Positions 1 to 11,917 of a stretch of DNA of 64,000 bases are shown here, one piece after another. Source of the DNA: Desmodesmus armatus (taxonomy: Eukaryota; Chlorophyta; Chlorophyceae; Sphaeropleales; Scenedesmaceae); contig VIIQ02000133.1 in assembly GCA_007449985.2 (NCBI GenBank), positions 124,001 through 188,000 on the forward strand. The letters run 5' to 3'. Numbering within the stretch: the first letter of the stretch is position 1; each line of letters begins with the position of its first letter. A program made the position numbers and the translations under genes. A model generated the notes under the pieces. It saw only the letters and a list, made by a program, of their open reading frames with translations, did no database searches and was not told where the DNA came from.

Positions 1-201
1 CATCGTGATAGCAGTGAATGGGGTCCCTCCTCTGCTGACGCACCCATCAGCGTAAAAGCTTACACAGGTCTTACCCACCCCTCTGCCCTCTGCAGAGGCC
101 CTCAGCCTAGGAGCTTACGCAGTGTGCTCATCAATCACCCAAGATCACTACAGCGGCTACCAACCTGACTGTGTGTAACATGCATGTATGTTTGTATGTA
201 G
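1..201 (+). other. Intron upstream of the ISPD terminal exon
   Basis: Non-coding sequence ending in a TG-rich tract and an AG acceptor at 200-201, directly before the recognisable ISPD exon. No earlier ISPD exon could be identified, so upstream exons lie outside the window. Confidence 0.6.
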
Positions 202-699
202 GTGCGTTCCGAGGCACAGATTGTGGCCGTGCACGACTCAGCTCGCCCCATGATCACAGCAGCAGACGCAGCCCGCTGCATGGTGGACGGCATGGTGGTG
301 GGAGCAGCTGTGCTGGGGGTCCCGGTCAAACCCACAATCAAGGAGGTGGATGCCGACATGAACGTCATTAAAACCCTAAACCGCAGCAAGCTCTGGGAGG
401 TGCAAACCCCGCAGTGCATCCGCCCAGACCTGCTGCGCGAGGGGTTTAGGCTGGTCAAGGAGAAGGGTTTAGAGGTCACAGATGACGTGTCCATCATCGA
501 GGCCATGGGGCTCCCTGTGAAGATCACGTCTGGCAGTTACACAAATATCAAGGTTACTACACCAGATGACATGTCGATAGCTGAGAAGTTCTTGGATGAG
601 CAGGCAGTCAAGGCAGCAGCGACGGCTGACAGCGACAGCGAAAGCAGCAGCAGCACGGTCACAGCAGGGGCTGTGCCAGAGGTGCAGCGCACCTGGTAG
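202..699 (+). CDS. ISPD: 2-C-methyl-D-erythritol 4-phosphate cytidylyltransferase, C-terminal exon (partial)
   Basis: This exon encodes the last 165 residues of the MEP-pathway enzyme that couples CTP to methylerythritol phosphate in plastid isoprenoid synthesis. Visible family motifs are VHDSARP near the start, [19 protein letters not shown] and [17 protein letters not shown]. The AG acceptor at 200-201 sets the start and a TAG at 697-699 ends it. The N-terminal CTP-binding half and the transit peptide lie in exons before the window. About 30 residues after the last conserved position are Ser/Asp/Ala-rich and look like a lineage-specific tail. A TGTAA motif lies at 715-719. Confidence 0.93.
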   Translation: MRSEAQIVAVHDSARPMITAADAARCMVDGMVVGAAVLGVPVKPTIKEVDADMNVIKTLNRSKLWEVQTPQCIRPDLLREGFRLVKEKGLEVTDDVSIIEAMGLPVKITSGSYTNIKVTTPDDMSIAEKFLDEQAVKAAATADSDSESSSSTVTAGAVPEVQRTW

Positions 700-714
700 C
701 ATGGTGTAGCGTGG

Positions 715-719
715 TGTAA
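715..719 (+). terminator. Candidate poly(A) signal (TGTAA) of ISPD
   Basis: TGTAA, the usual chlorophyte polyadenylation signal, lies 16 bases after the ISPD stop. That would give a very short 3' UTR, so a later signal may be the one used. Confidence 0.4.
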
Positions 720-2257
720 TTATGTACTGTAGTGGCTGTGGACACGGTGCTGGGTGGTGACCAGCGTCTGTTATGTGGGGGGTTTGCTGGAGTGGAGGTT
801 TTGTTGCTGAGTCGGCAGTCTGTCTGGGTGCCTTGCTGGGCGTGCTGAGTTCAGGTGATGTTGTCAGCGGCAAGGTGTGAAGAGTGATTGTCTGGTGCAT
901 ACCAGGCATAGTGCACGCAGACTGCCTCTTGCAGTCTGAAAGACACGGCCACTCTCCAGCTGAGCGTCGCTCCTGTACAGGCAGATGTGCCTCTGGCCAC
1001 ATTCCTGTATTGGCTGTCGAGTGTGCCGTTAGCACCGCTGTGCACGTGAAGATTCCTGCAGGACCTAGTGCTATTGTCAGCTCACTGGCAATGAGGGCTC
1101 ACGTTATGGGGCAAGGTAATTGCAGGTCACCACTCAGTGCCCTGCCGTTGCTGCATGATCACACTTGCGCAGTCGCTGTGACCTGTTACATGCACTACTT
1201 GTCGACATGCAGTGCATTGTGCCGCCTGCATCAACAGTGCATCGGGTTTTACGGCACCCTTGCCCTTGCATGCCATACTATGGCCTAGTAGGGCCAAGCG
1301 TGCACTTGGGTTGTGGAGTTTGCCCCATTCAACAGTGACTTGAATGGGTTGATTTTTCGAACACGCATCAGGCGGCCTGTTTTGCACAGATGTGGCGTCA
1401 AGCACCTACTCCCCACCAACATTCAGTGCCAATTGCTGCAGAAGCTACTGCTGCTGCTGACCACACAGTACTCAAGCCGCACCTTTGATTGGCACAAGGT
1501 TGTCTATATGCCCAGACACATTCTGCACCTGTGCGGTATAGTACGTCCCACACAGAGATGTATAGCTCATTGTAAGGGCTGTGGCTGGCTGCAACACACA
1601 GCCCCCGTCAGCCTAGACATCAAATCCGTCAGACAGCAAACACCCACATTGCCTGTACTTGTCACTTTGGATGCAGCAAGGTTTCCCCAAAGAGTGCACT
1701 GCAGAGCGACTGCTGGCAACAAGGCATGGTTGGTGCTGCACATGTGCACAGAAGCTAACAACTTGGCAGGCAGACTACCCCACAGCAGACAATGGAGCAC
1801 AGGTGTGACAGCTCCACACACCTCTGCCAACAAACACGGCCATTGCCCCCTTGGAAGTCGCGCTACCTAGTGCTTCTGATTTAGTATGCCACCGGCACAC
1901 ACACACCCCAGCCCAAGTTGCTGTGTTACTGCAGCAGCCCAAGTCAGGGCTAACCCTGCTGCTCTGGTGCAGAGCTGCGCATGCATAGTTCCCCTGCTGT
2001 CGCCCGCTATGCAAGACACAGTCCCAATCCAGCAATCAAACCAGACCGTGTTCCGCTTACCAACCACCAAAACGGCCCAGCCTCAGCAACAGTGGCGACG
2101 CCCAACATGCTGGCATTTGGCAAACATGCCCAAGCTGTTGCCCCATCTCTTGTGCACACACTCGCAAAGTGCGGCGCCACAACACACGTCAAGGCCAGCC
2201 GCAGTTTTCCCCAGGGAGAAACACCTCAAACACCTCTGCAAGGCACTGAAAGTGACG
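720..2257. other. Convergent intergenic/3' UTR region
   Basis: This lies between the ISPD stop (+) and the stop of the coiled-coil gene (-). The open frames here show no recognisable family, no coding-like low complexity and no splice-consistent chain. A TTACA (TGTAA on the minus strand) at 1186-1190 could be the poly(A) signal of the minus-strand gene. Otherwise nothing is seen. Confidence 0.5.
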
Positions 2258-5200
2258 TCACGCACCGTTATGGCGCACTGCCTGCTGCATCTGCGCCTGC
2301 AGCACAAGCAGCTGCTCCAGCTCCACCTCCTGTACACTAAACCGCTGCCCCTGGGGAGCTCCTGCCTGGTACTGCTGCTGCTCCTGGTGCGGGTCTGCTC
2401 CATGCTGCAATTGATGCAGCGCTGACGCACTGCTAGGTGCGGCCTGAGCCACAAAGGACTCTCCTGCTGCTGCTGATGCCTGCTGCTGCAGGCGCTGCTG
2501 CTCAAGGAAGCAGCCATGCTCCCTCAGGCACTGCGCCAGCTGCTGCTGCAGCGTCAACAAACTGCGTATCTCCTGAGACCTACTGGGACGAGCCAGCGGC
2601 CCCAGGGGCGCAGCTGGCACAGGTGCAGCAAGCTGCACCTCACCCACACCGCGCTGCTGCTGCTGCTGGCTGCGGCTGTCGACCCCAGCCGCCGGCCTGC
2701 TTGGCGCTGCCGCGGCTGCTGCTGCTGCCGGCCGCCGCCGGTCTGCCAGGGCTGCTGCCGCAGCAGCGATGGCATCATCCACACTCATCGTGCTGGACTC
2801 GGCTTCTGGTGCTAGTGGCAACCCCTCATCCTGCACTGCTGGCTCATCCACTGTACCGGCAGCAGCACCAGCTACAGCTGCAGCAGCAGGTGCCTCCCCG
2901 ACAGCGCTGCTGCCCTCCTTACCATGGACGCGTGACCGTTTGTGCCCCTTCTTGCCGGACCTGTCTCTAGGAGGCTTGGCCCGCCGCCCCACCGGCACGC
3001 AGCCGCTGTCCACCAGGCACTGCTGCACCTGCTGCTGCAGGTCCAGCAGCTGCTGCAGCTCAGAGGCACAGTCTGTGCCAGCAGCCTCCGACACACTCGC
3101 AGCCGCCCGCTGCTGCTGCTGCTGCTGCTGTGGGGATGAAGCCTGCTCAGCACTTCTGCCCCCGCCTGCCACGAGTGACGGCCTCAGGCTGTTGCGGCTG
3201 CTGTTGGCGGCGTCGCCGTGTGCGAACCCGCGAGTGGGGTACGCCTGTTGAACACCAACCCCTCGTCCTCCTCCTGCTGCTGCTTCTGCAGCTACCGCTG
3301 CGTACGGCCTGCTGCTACCGCAGCTGCCAGGAGGGGTCTGTCCCTGCAGCAGCTCCGGGCTCTGGCACACACTGGGTGAAGCGGGTCCGGCAGTGTCTGT
3401 GACTGCAAAACCCTGCGCTGTCGTGTCAGCTGCTGCAGACTCCAGTGCACGCAGCAGGGAGGCTGCCCCAGAGGCCATACCCCTCCCACCAGCTGAACTA
3501 CCTGTGAAGTCACCGTGTTGCGGCACACTCAGGACGTGCGGCTGCGGCACAGCAGCACCTGCAGCAGCAGCATTGTGAGGGGCACCAGCTACGAGCTGCG
3601 GCAGCGCCAACATCACTGCTGGGCCAAGGGTGCTGCTGTCCCCTTCGCAGCTGCTGTAGATGCTGCTGGCCTCGACAGTCGCTTCCGAGCTGCTGCCGCT
3701 GCTGCCGCTGCTGTTGCTGCTGCTGCCCTCCGCCCTCGCCACGACGGATGAGTTAGCACCGTACGGTGATGCAGCTGCTGCTGTTGCTGCTGCAGCCTGT
3801 GCTAGCGCTGCGGACCCAAGAGGGAGGTCCCGCCACTGTGCAGCAGCTGCAACAGGGGACTCAACAGCAGCAGCAGCAGCAGTGTACTGCAGCTGGGGCT
3901 GAACTCCAGCAGCAGAAGGCAACACTGCTGCTGCTTCAGGCAGCGCGCTGTTGACACCTGGGGCGGCAGGCGAGCCCTCAAAGGCCGCCACAATGGCAGC
4001 AACATTCACCCTGCTGGTGCTCTCGGACCCTGCCGCTGCTGCCTCTGCTGCTGCAGCGTCACCTGCCACCTGACTGATAAGATCACTCCCTGCTGGGGTC
4101 GCTGCTGAATCCGCAGGACCCGGTGCTGCTGCTGCTGCTGCTGCCACCCCCCGCGCTGCAGCCCTGGTGTCCGCCCCCCTCTGTGCTGCCGTGTCGCACG
4201 TCGACACCCTGCCAGCCGCCGGCACGTCAGCAGCGCCCCCACACCCCGGCTTAGCAGCTCCACGGGCTGCCAGCAGTTGCGCACGCATCGGGCTGTCCGC
4301 TGCAGCCGCTGCGCTTGGTTGATAGTAAGCGTCATCTTCTGCGCAGTCATAGGCCCCTGGGCCAATGCCTGTACCCTGTTCCAGAACATCTGCCCGGCCG
4401 CGCAGCTGCTCGAGCTGCAGCTGCACTGAGCGCAGCTGCTGCCGCAGGTTGGCCTCAAGTGCCGCTGTCGCGCACTCTATGCGCTGCGCTGCTGCCTCGT
4501 GCGCGTTACCCTCTGCTGCCTGCTGGGCCGCCTCCAGCTGCTTCTGCAGCTGCGCTGCTGTTGGCCGCTGCTCAATGGCTCGAGCAAACTCCGCCAGCCA
4601 GACCTGCAAAGGCAGAAGTGGAGTGCACAGCGTGGTGTGAGGTTGTCCGCTAGCTTGCAGCAACACCAATGCTGCTGGAAGCCCCATGCTCTGCCACATC
4701 ATATTGCACAGAGCAGCACAGGGTACAGGGTACTACCTACTGTAGTACAGGGTGCAGTGGGCCGCCCCTGCTGTACTGACAGAATAGATGCCACACCTAC
4801 AGTGACACGCGCGCACTGGTGACAGCGCCGGCTGCACGCAGCGATGCTGCGCTGGCGGTCTGTATTGCATGATGCATGTTTCTTCCAGTGTGCTGTGTCC
4901 CTCGTGCATGCATGTTCAATGTGCTGCGCCCCTCACCTCCCAGCGCCTCTCCTCCTGCTGCTTGTGCTTGGCCAGCAGCTCCTCAACTGTGGTCTTGGCA
5001 CTTCTCAGGGCAGCCTGAATGCAGCAGCCGGCAAGTTGACAGCAGCAACCACCCTCGTTGCTAACACTGATACTCCACTGCTCACCCTCACTGCAGCTTT
5101 GAAGGGCAACATGCCTCTTGCCAAGCACGGGCTCTGCTTCTGTGGGGCCGCGGCCCACAGCATAGCTGAGCACACTCCAGGCAGCCATGCACACAGTGTT

Positions 5201-8200
5201 GCTTGTGCGCTGTGGCTACCGTTCTGAAAGGCATGATGCATCAGCACCAGCCATCAGCACACTATGTACAGCGGGCACAACACGCCACCACATGCATAAT
5301 GCAGTAGTAGCAGCAGCAGCAGCAGCAGCGCCTCTCACCTCCAGGAGTCCTCCCTTGCTGGGCAGGTCTGCCAGTGTTACGGCCAGGTCAGCCAACGCGT
5401 CACTCTGCTGCTTCAAGGACGCCTCGAGGGCAGCAGCCTTGGCGGAATGGCTCTGTAGTGCAGTGCAAAGGCACAACAATGCATGGCTCTTGGTCTGGTG
5501 CACGGTGGTGCAGGACACATTCACACCCCAAGCTTGAGGGCAGGTTAGCCATGTGGCCAGGTGGAAAGCGGTACCAGTCTGATCTGGCGGACTATCATGC
5601 GTTGCCGCAACTAACTTGCCCAACCTGGCAACCACAAGCAGGGCCCTGTGGAGCCCAGCTGCCGGGATGCTGTCATGCCTTGCAGGGTACGCCATAAGCA
5701 AAAGCTACCCCCCCTCCCCCCGGCCTAAGCCCTAAGAAACATACACACACCTGGTTGGCCTTGGTCAGGCCCTCCTTCAGCTCCAGGCGCAGCTGTTGTG
5801 ACACCGTGGCGTACTTGCTGCTCTGCGCCGACAGGGCGGCCTCGAACGCAGCCATCATATCGGTGTGCTTGTCCTGTGAGCCGTGCACACATTACTGTTG
5901 ATATTTCGACTCACCCTCAATGTTTGCAATGCAGGCACCATGCATGCAGCTGTGGATTATCTCTCAGCTAGCAGGGACATATGCCATGTCACAGGATAGC
6001 AGCGGGCCACCACCGGTGTCCTTTGCTTTGAGCACTCTTGGCTTCACGCAGAACTTCACAGCCACCTCCTGGGGCCACGCTGCGTGGGCGGCGGTGCAAG
6101 TGGGGCAGGCAGGACGCATTCGCTGCAGTCGACCTGCGTCGCACCTGCAGCCGAGCGGTGAGTGTTGCCTGCTCCTGCATCCTGTCCACCTCTGACACCA
6201 CCAGCTTGAGCTTGGACTCCAGGGAGGTGACCCTCGTGACTGCCTCAGCACCTGCTTGAGAGGCCGCCTGCGCAACAGCATCACAAGGCTAACATCAGCA
6301 CACACTGTACCTGCAGTGGTGTAATATGGTTCCTCCAGGCATTGCTGCAGCATTCCTTTGCGCCGGCTTATGTTGATCGCAAGCTGCAGACCAACCTCCG
6401 CGCAGCACGGCATCATGATGATGCTGGCACAGCACTGCACGCATGGTGACTCTGTGGCATGCGCACCACCACACGTTCGAACACGCCAGGCGCCACACTA
6501 CCCGGAGGCAGCTGCGGGTAGATTTCGACACTAGGCCATAACAAAAGCTTCTGCTACTCACAGATCTGAAAAGATACCCAGCAAACATACAGGCGCACCT
6601 GGTCAGCCTTGAACTGCTTGATGGTGTCCCGTGCGACATCAGCGCTGTGGCGTGTCATCAGCTGCTGCACCTCCTGCTGCTGCCTGCTGAGGTCGGTTGC
6701 CACCTGCTGCTGCAGCTGCCTGCCTTCCTGGCGCACCGTCTGCTCAGCTGACTGCAGGGCCTCGACCTGCTTGGCGGCCTGGACCTGACCACACAGCAAT
6801 CAGCCGCACCATCAAATAGAGCAGCAGCGGGACCAAGGTCCGCAGGAGAAGCAGCCATGCCACGCAATATGTGATGCAGGACATCATCGCTGCCGAATTG
6901 TGGTCAGACCACCCCCGGCAGGACATCAACCGGCACATGCCAACTGCCTGCGAACTTGGTACGCCAACACAGCCATGATGGCAAACCGGCCGCTGCAGCA
7001 CCAGCTGCCTGCATCACACCTGCCAGTCTCTGACACAGACTGACACACATTGGCAGCACAAGCATAAGGTGTGCCTGAACAGAACGGGGCGCTGCTGAGC
7101 AACAGCAGCTGCCTGCAACTCACCTGCCAGTCCTTGAGCTGCTGCAGGTCCTGCCCCGCACCCCTCAGCCGTGCCTTGACAGCATCCAGCTCAGCCGCCA
7201 GCCCAGTCAGCTGCTGCTGCGTGGCCTCCGCTGCCTGCCGGCTGGCCTCCTGCACAGCTGCATGCGTGGGCCGCTCATCCAGGCTGTCACCTAGGGCCTG
7301 CAAGGAGCAGCATGCAATCGCATCTGCAGTCAGCACTGAGACGCCAGCTGTGGAGGATGCGTGCCTTCAAGGGTCTGCCTTGTGTGCGCAGTGATGCAGG
7401 CTTTCAACGCGCCCAAATTCCCCCCCCCCTGCCAAGACTACAGTCACACCAGGACGCCCCTGCTGCTGTACCCATGCTGTACCCATAAGTTGAAGTGAGT
7501 CCCCAGAGGGCACTGGACCTATGGACTCGGCACAGCAGGGTCCATACCACATGACCGGCAAGAGGCTGCTGTTGCTGTTAGTCATCACAGACAGCCGCGC
7601 ACCGCCACTGCATCCGCCAGTGTTGCTGACTGCTCCTCCAGGTGCCGCATGCTGCTGCTGCTGACACCTTCCAGCTGCGTCAGCCCAGCAACCAGCCGCT
7701 CTGAGACGGACTCCAGCTGCTGCTGCAGGCCGTGCACGTCCCCTGCGGACAGGTACCCCCACACACATAAGCAGCAGGTACCAAAAGCTTGAACACTTCT
7801 GCTCCAGCTTTGTAGGAGAGAAGATGTGTGGCTGGCTAAATGGTCCCTACCCAATGAAACTCAACCAACGAGGAAAGCGACAAGGCCGCTTGGGTGTGTC
7901 TGGCTTATCCTGCCCTGATCTGTTCACTACACCCGGTGTGCCGTGAACCCTGTCGCACGCACCGGCTGGCGCCTTCTGCACCATGCTGTTGTGCAAGTCC
8001 CGCACCGCCGTCTCCAGCCGCAGCAGCCGCACCGCAACCGGCAGGTGCCGTAGCACAGCACTCATGCGGTCAACAAAGCCCCTGCCTGCCGCAGCAGCTC
8101 GGCTGCCTGGCGTCGTCTCCCCATTACAGCTGGGCCCGACCGACGCCGCCCCAGCTGCTGAGGTAGCCCCTGCGCCTGCTGCATCAGCCGCGACAGGCCG

Positions 8201-11200
8201 CAGCTGTGCTCCCACCCCTGCTCCCCCATCTGCGGTCGCTCCTGCCGCCCCGTGCCCTCCTGCTGCGGAGGTGGAGGAGACCCCAGGTGCTGGCGCCCCG
8301 CCTGTCTGGCTGCACTGCAGATAGCTGCTGGTGGCCCAAGCCTCCTCCCAAGCACCGCCAGCCCCGCCACTCAGCGAGTCACACATGTTAGCCCCTGACA
8401 TGAGGCTCCCACAGCCGCTGGTCAGTGGACCTAACGGCTGGAACGTCAAAGCTGACTCGTCGCCGGCGGCGGCCGCCGCCAGCTGCGCCGCTGCTGCTGG
8501 GTCGACGTGGTTGGTCAGCGCCATGAGCTGCTGCTGCAACATGTGCTGCCCGCTGGCGACCTGCTGCAGCTGCTGGGCCAGCTGCTGTTGCTCACTGCTG
8601 TTGCTGCTGGTGGCAGTTTCGATACCTGTGCGACGCAGTGGCAGGGACGGTGTTTGTTTGTTGATTTGTTTGATTGGTCGTAGGAGAAAAATCAAGGGTC
8701 TCATTGTATACATGAAGTCATTCCAGGCGGCTGCAGTCAGCATGAGATGCGTGCTGCAACAGTACCCTGCGCATGCCACGTCGACTGATGTCGAGCCACT
8801 CATGTGTCCTATGCACACGTTACCACAGAGCCAGTCACAGTGCCCCTGCATGTGCGGCACGAGCTGTTGGACGCAGAGCACCTCGCGCTTCCAGTCACGG
8901 TATACCACAAACCACAGAACTCACCAGCAGCCGTTGCCTGCAGTGCAGCCACAGTGCCCTGCGTCTCTGCCAGCTGCAACCGCAAGGCATCCACCGGCTC
9001 CAGCGCAGTCTTTGCCACAGCTGCTGCTATCGCCGCCTCGCTGGCTGCGGCCTGCGCTGCTGCCAGCCCCCGCTGCAGCTCCAGCAGCTGCTGCTGGCAG
9101 TGTTGCTGGTGCTGGAGCAGGGTGCAGCCGTCTGCTTTGCTGGCTGACAGTGTGGTGACCTGGTTGCGCAGCTGCAGCAGTCAGTCAGAAAAGCAAGGCA
9201 GGGACTCAGTCAGTCAGTCAGTCAGTTAGCCACGCAGCCAGTAGTCTGCACGCAAACGCATGCCAGCGTGCAGCTATGGCAGTCCCCCTCCTCAGCACCA
9301 CATGGTCAGCATGCCGGGGGTGCAGGTCAACGGCAGGTCCGGTTGCTGGCGCTGTACAGCATAAACTCAACTTGCAAGGTGCGCTGGCCTGGAACTGCCA
9401 GCTTACCTCCTGCTGCTGTGTCATCAGCTGCGCAATGCTGGCCTGCGTGCTGTCTGCCACTGTTGTTGCCAGTTGCTCGAAAACATCAGCCACCTGGCAC
9501 ACAAAGCAGATGTGCCGCATTCGCATCAGACATTCGACTGTCAACGCGTCTGTCTGCTGCGTTTATGTCACAGTGTGCTCTACCAGAAGTGCTGCACACC
9601 CAAAGTCCCAGCCCGTGTGCGCCTTGTGCTGGACAGTACATCAATGATCATTCATGACAGCAATGATCATTCATGACAGCAATGATCATTCATGACATCA
9701 GTGGTCATTCATGTCATCAGTGGGCAAATGAGCAGCTGTTGAGTGCGCAACTCCTGGCCAGATGGCTGCTGGCTGTTGCTGTGTGCGCACCTGGCCAGTG
9801 TACTGTGTGACTAGTGTGATGTCTGCCTTCTCCTCCTCCAGCCTGTCAACCTGCGCCCGCAAGGCGGTGGCTCGCCCATCTGCAAAGGCACAGCAGAGAA
9901 GGTGTGTCGGCACAAGCTACAGTCAACTGACGTATGCCTTGCCGTCAGGAGCAGAGAATTTTGTCTGCGCAGGCTGAAAGTGACTTGCTGCATCAACAGC
10001 AGTCGCGAGGCCGGCTGGGCGACTGTGGTGACCGTGCTGCTGAGCTGGAAGGGGCACTTGGCTCAGCAGCTGTGCTGCGCCACCCTGACCCGCTGTTGCG
10101 GCGAATGACCACGCCCATACCTGATGCTTCCTGCGCGGCGGCTGCGCGGCGCTCCATCTCAGCAGTCAGGTTCACGATCATGGTGCGCTGACTGCTGGCC
10201 ACTGGGGCATCCAGCTCTGACGTGAGGCCTGCAAGGGCAACACACGCAGACTTGCGTCACGATCAAATAGTGCAGGCGGAACTGCAGTAGCAGACCACAC
10301 CACTGCTGGGCACCCTCTAGTTTTAGACGCACAGCCGCGTGTGCCCAATGAAGGGCCTGGGTGCCCTTGACACACAGCATGTGCAACAGGGTACAGGATG
10401 CAGTCCGTTGCATGCGCCTGTCCAGCACTAAACCTTACCCTTCAGTTGTGCCTGGACTTGTGCTGCATCCTCGTGTTGCCTGGCCTGCGCTGCTGCCTCC
10501 ATGTCAGCACGAAGCTTGCTGTTGGCGACTGTGATGGCCTGCTTGACGTCAGCACGGATATAGTGCAGCTGCTTGCTGACTTCGTCGTCTAGTGCCTGCA
10601 ATGCTGAAGTTGCTGACTGCAGCTTCTCCTGCAGTGAGTGAGGCCAGCAGACATGTAGAGCAGCAGTTGACAGGATCAGCATGTGACATGTTCAGTATTT
10701 CGCAGGGGTATATGTGCTAGCAGCGGTGGTGCACATGTCTATGTGGAGGGAGGCTTCATGACTGTGGCGCAGTGTAGTGGATGTGTGAGATAGGCAGTGC
10801 TGCTTGTTTGTCACTGCTGCGAACTGCATTGAGCAGCACAAGCTGGTGTACGTACAGTCACTTGCTCATGCCCGAATGTGCACACCTCAGTGGCAGCTGA
10901 TGCCGAAGCCAGAGCTTCCACCTGCTGCTCCAGCTTGGTCAGCCTGGCTGCCATGGACCTGCCACCAGGCATGCCATGCACTGGCAATGCTGCCTGTCCT
11001 GCATCCTCAGCTGTGCTGGCCCCCGCAGACATGATGCTCACGTATGTGCCACTGGACGGCCTGTGCTGGCTGTGCACGGCATACTTGTTGCTGGGTGCTG
11101 GTGAGCCCAGCTGCTGCTGCAGCTGCTGGCCCTGCTGCTGCAGCATGGTGTTTTGTGCTTCCAGCTGCTGCATCCGCTGCTCCATCTTGTGCAGTTGATC

Positions 11201-11569
11201 AGCAAGAGAGCGGTTGCTGCTGCAAACTGCAACATGCTGTTGCTCCAGGGCCTGCAAGCTGGTCTGCATCTGCTGCACTTGCTTGTTGGCGCGATCGCTG
11301 CCGCCATGATGAATGTCAGTGTCACGAGTGAGGGTGTCCCCTGACACGATTGATTCCAGGCGCCTGATGGGTTCACAGAGCAATGAATTGACAGAACATT
11401 TGGTTATTTAAGGAAGACAGTCAGTGCACACTCCAGAGTGGTGGCATGGTGGCAACACGTGTGCTGAGCTGCAGCTGCATCTGCTGTCTTACTTGATTTG
11501 AGAAGCCTGCTTGTTCACAGTTTCCAACAGCAACAACAGTGCATCTGAAGATATGCTGTCAGTCCCCAT
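2258..11569 (-). CDS. Large coiled-coil protein with low-complexity C-terminal half, 1750 aa, unknown function
   Basis: Sixteen exons join in one frame with GT/AG borders: 11569-11493, 11363-10886, 10628-10439, 10228-10121, 9879-9791, 9493-9407, 9171-8925, 8625-7933, 7742-7603, 7297-7124, 6784-6599, 6267-6145, 5873-5751, 5452-5339, 5014-4937 and 4603-2258 (5253 nt). Residues 1-425 and about 657-1000 are Gln/Leu/Ala/Glu heptad-like coiled coil. The long eighth exon inserts an Ala/Gly-rich linker. The last exon (about 780 residues) is disordered Ala/Ser/Gln-rich sequence carrying three copies of a Leu-Gln helix motif near residues 1482-1505, 1646-1670 and 1729-1750. The chosen start, MGTDSISSD, leads straight into a hydrophobic helix; an in-frame ATG at 11770 is the alternative. 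I do not recognise the family. A structural role such as a centriolar, basal-body or cytoskeletal scaffold is only a guess from composition. Confidence 0.8.
9642..9717. repeat. 19-bp minisatellite, about 4 units, in an intron of the coiled-coil gene
   Basis: The unit is close to CAATGATCATTCATGACAG, repeated head to tail about four times. The last copy has drifted to a GTGGTCATT variant. It lies between exons 5 (9791-9879) and 6 (9407-9493). Confidence 0.85.
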
Positions 11570-11917
11570 CGACGCCCCCCATGCGTTGTATTGCCGTGTG
11601 TATGCCTGATGGAGTTGGTCTGCAGCAGCACAAAACGTTGCCAGCGCACTGCACGCTGGTCTCAATCGTGAAGTTGATGTGATGTTGATGGAAGGGCACT
11701 GGAGCACACACCACCTCCAGCAGCGCTGAGCACGGTGTGAGAGTGTGCTCAAATGACAGACACGATTCAAATTACGGGACTTGCGCTTTTGAGGTGAAGA
11801 CCCGGTCTCAAGTCTTTTTAATCCACTTCGGATGTATTACCGCAAGCTGGTCTGTCGAGACGTCGTCGTCGTTCAACACCTGGCAGATCATGCTGTGCCA
11901 GATCACCCCTGCTTTGC
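11570..11917. promoter_or_regulatory. Divergent promoter region between the coiled-coil gene and FANCL
   Basis: About 350 bp separate the two start codons, so the genes must share or overlap upstream sequence. No TATA box or defined element stands out. If the minus-strand gene starts at 11770, the gap shrinks to about 150 bp. Confidence 0.5.

Noticed and set aside
1313..1870. 185-codon plus-strand open frame after ISPD
   Set aside because: No family resemblance, no splice partners and biased composition. It lies in the convergent 3' region.
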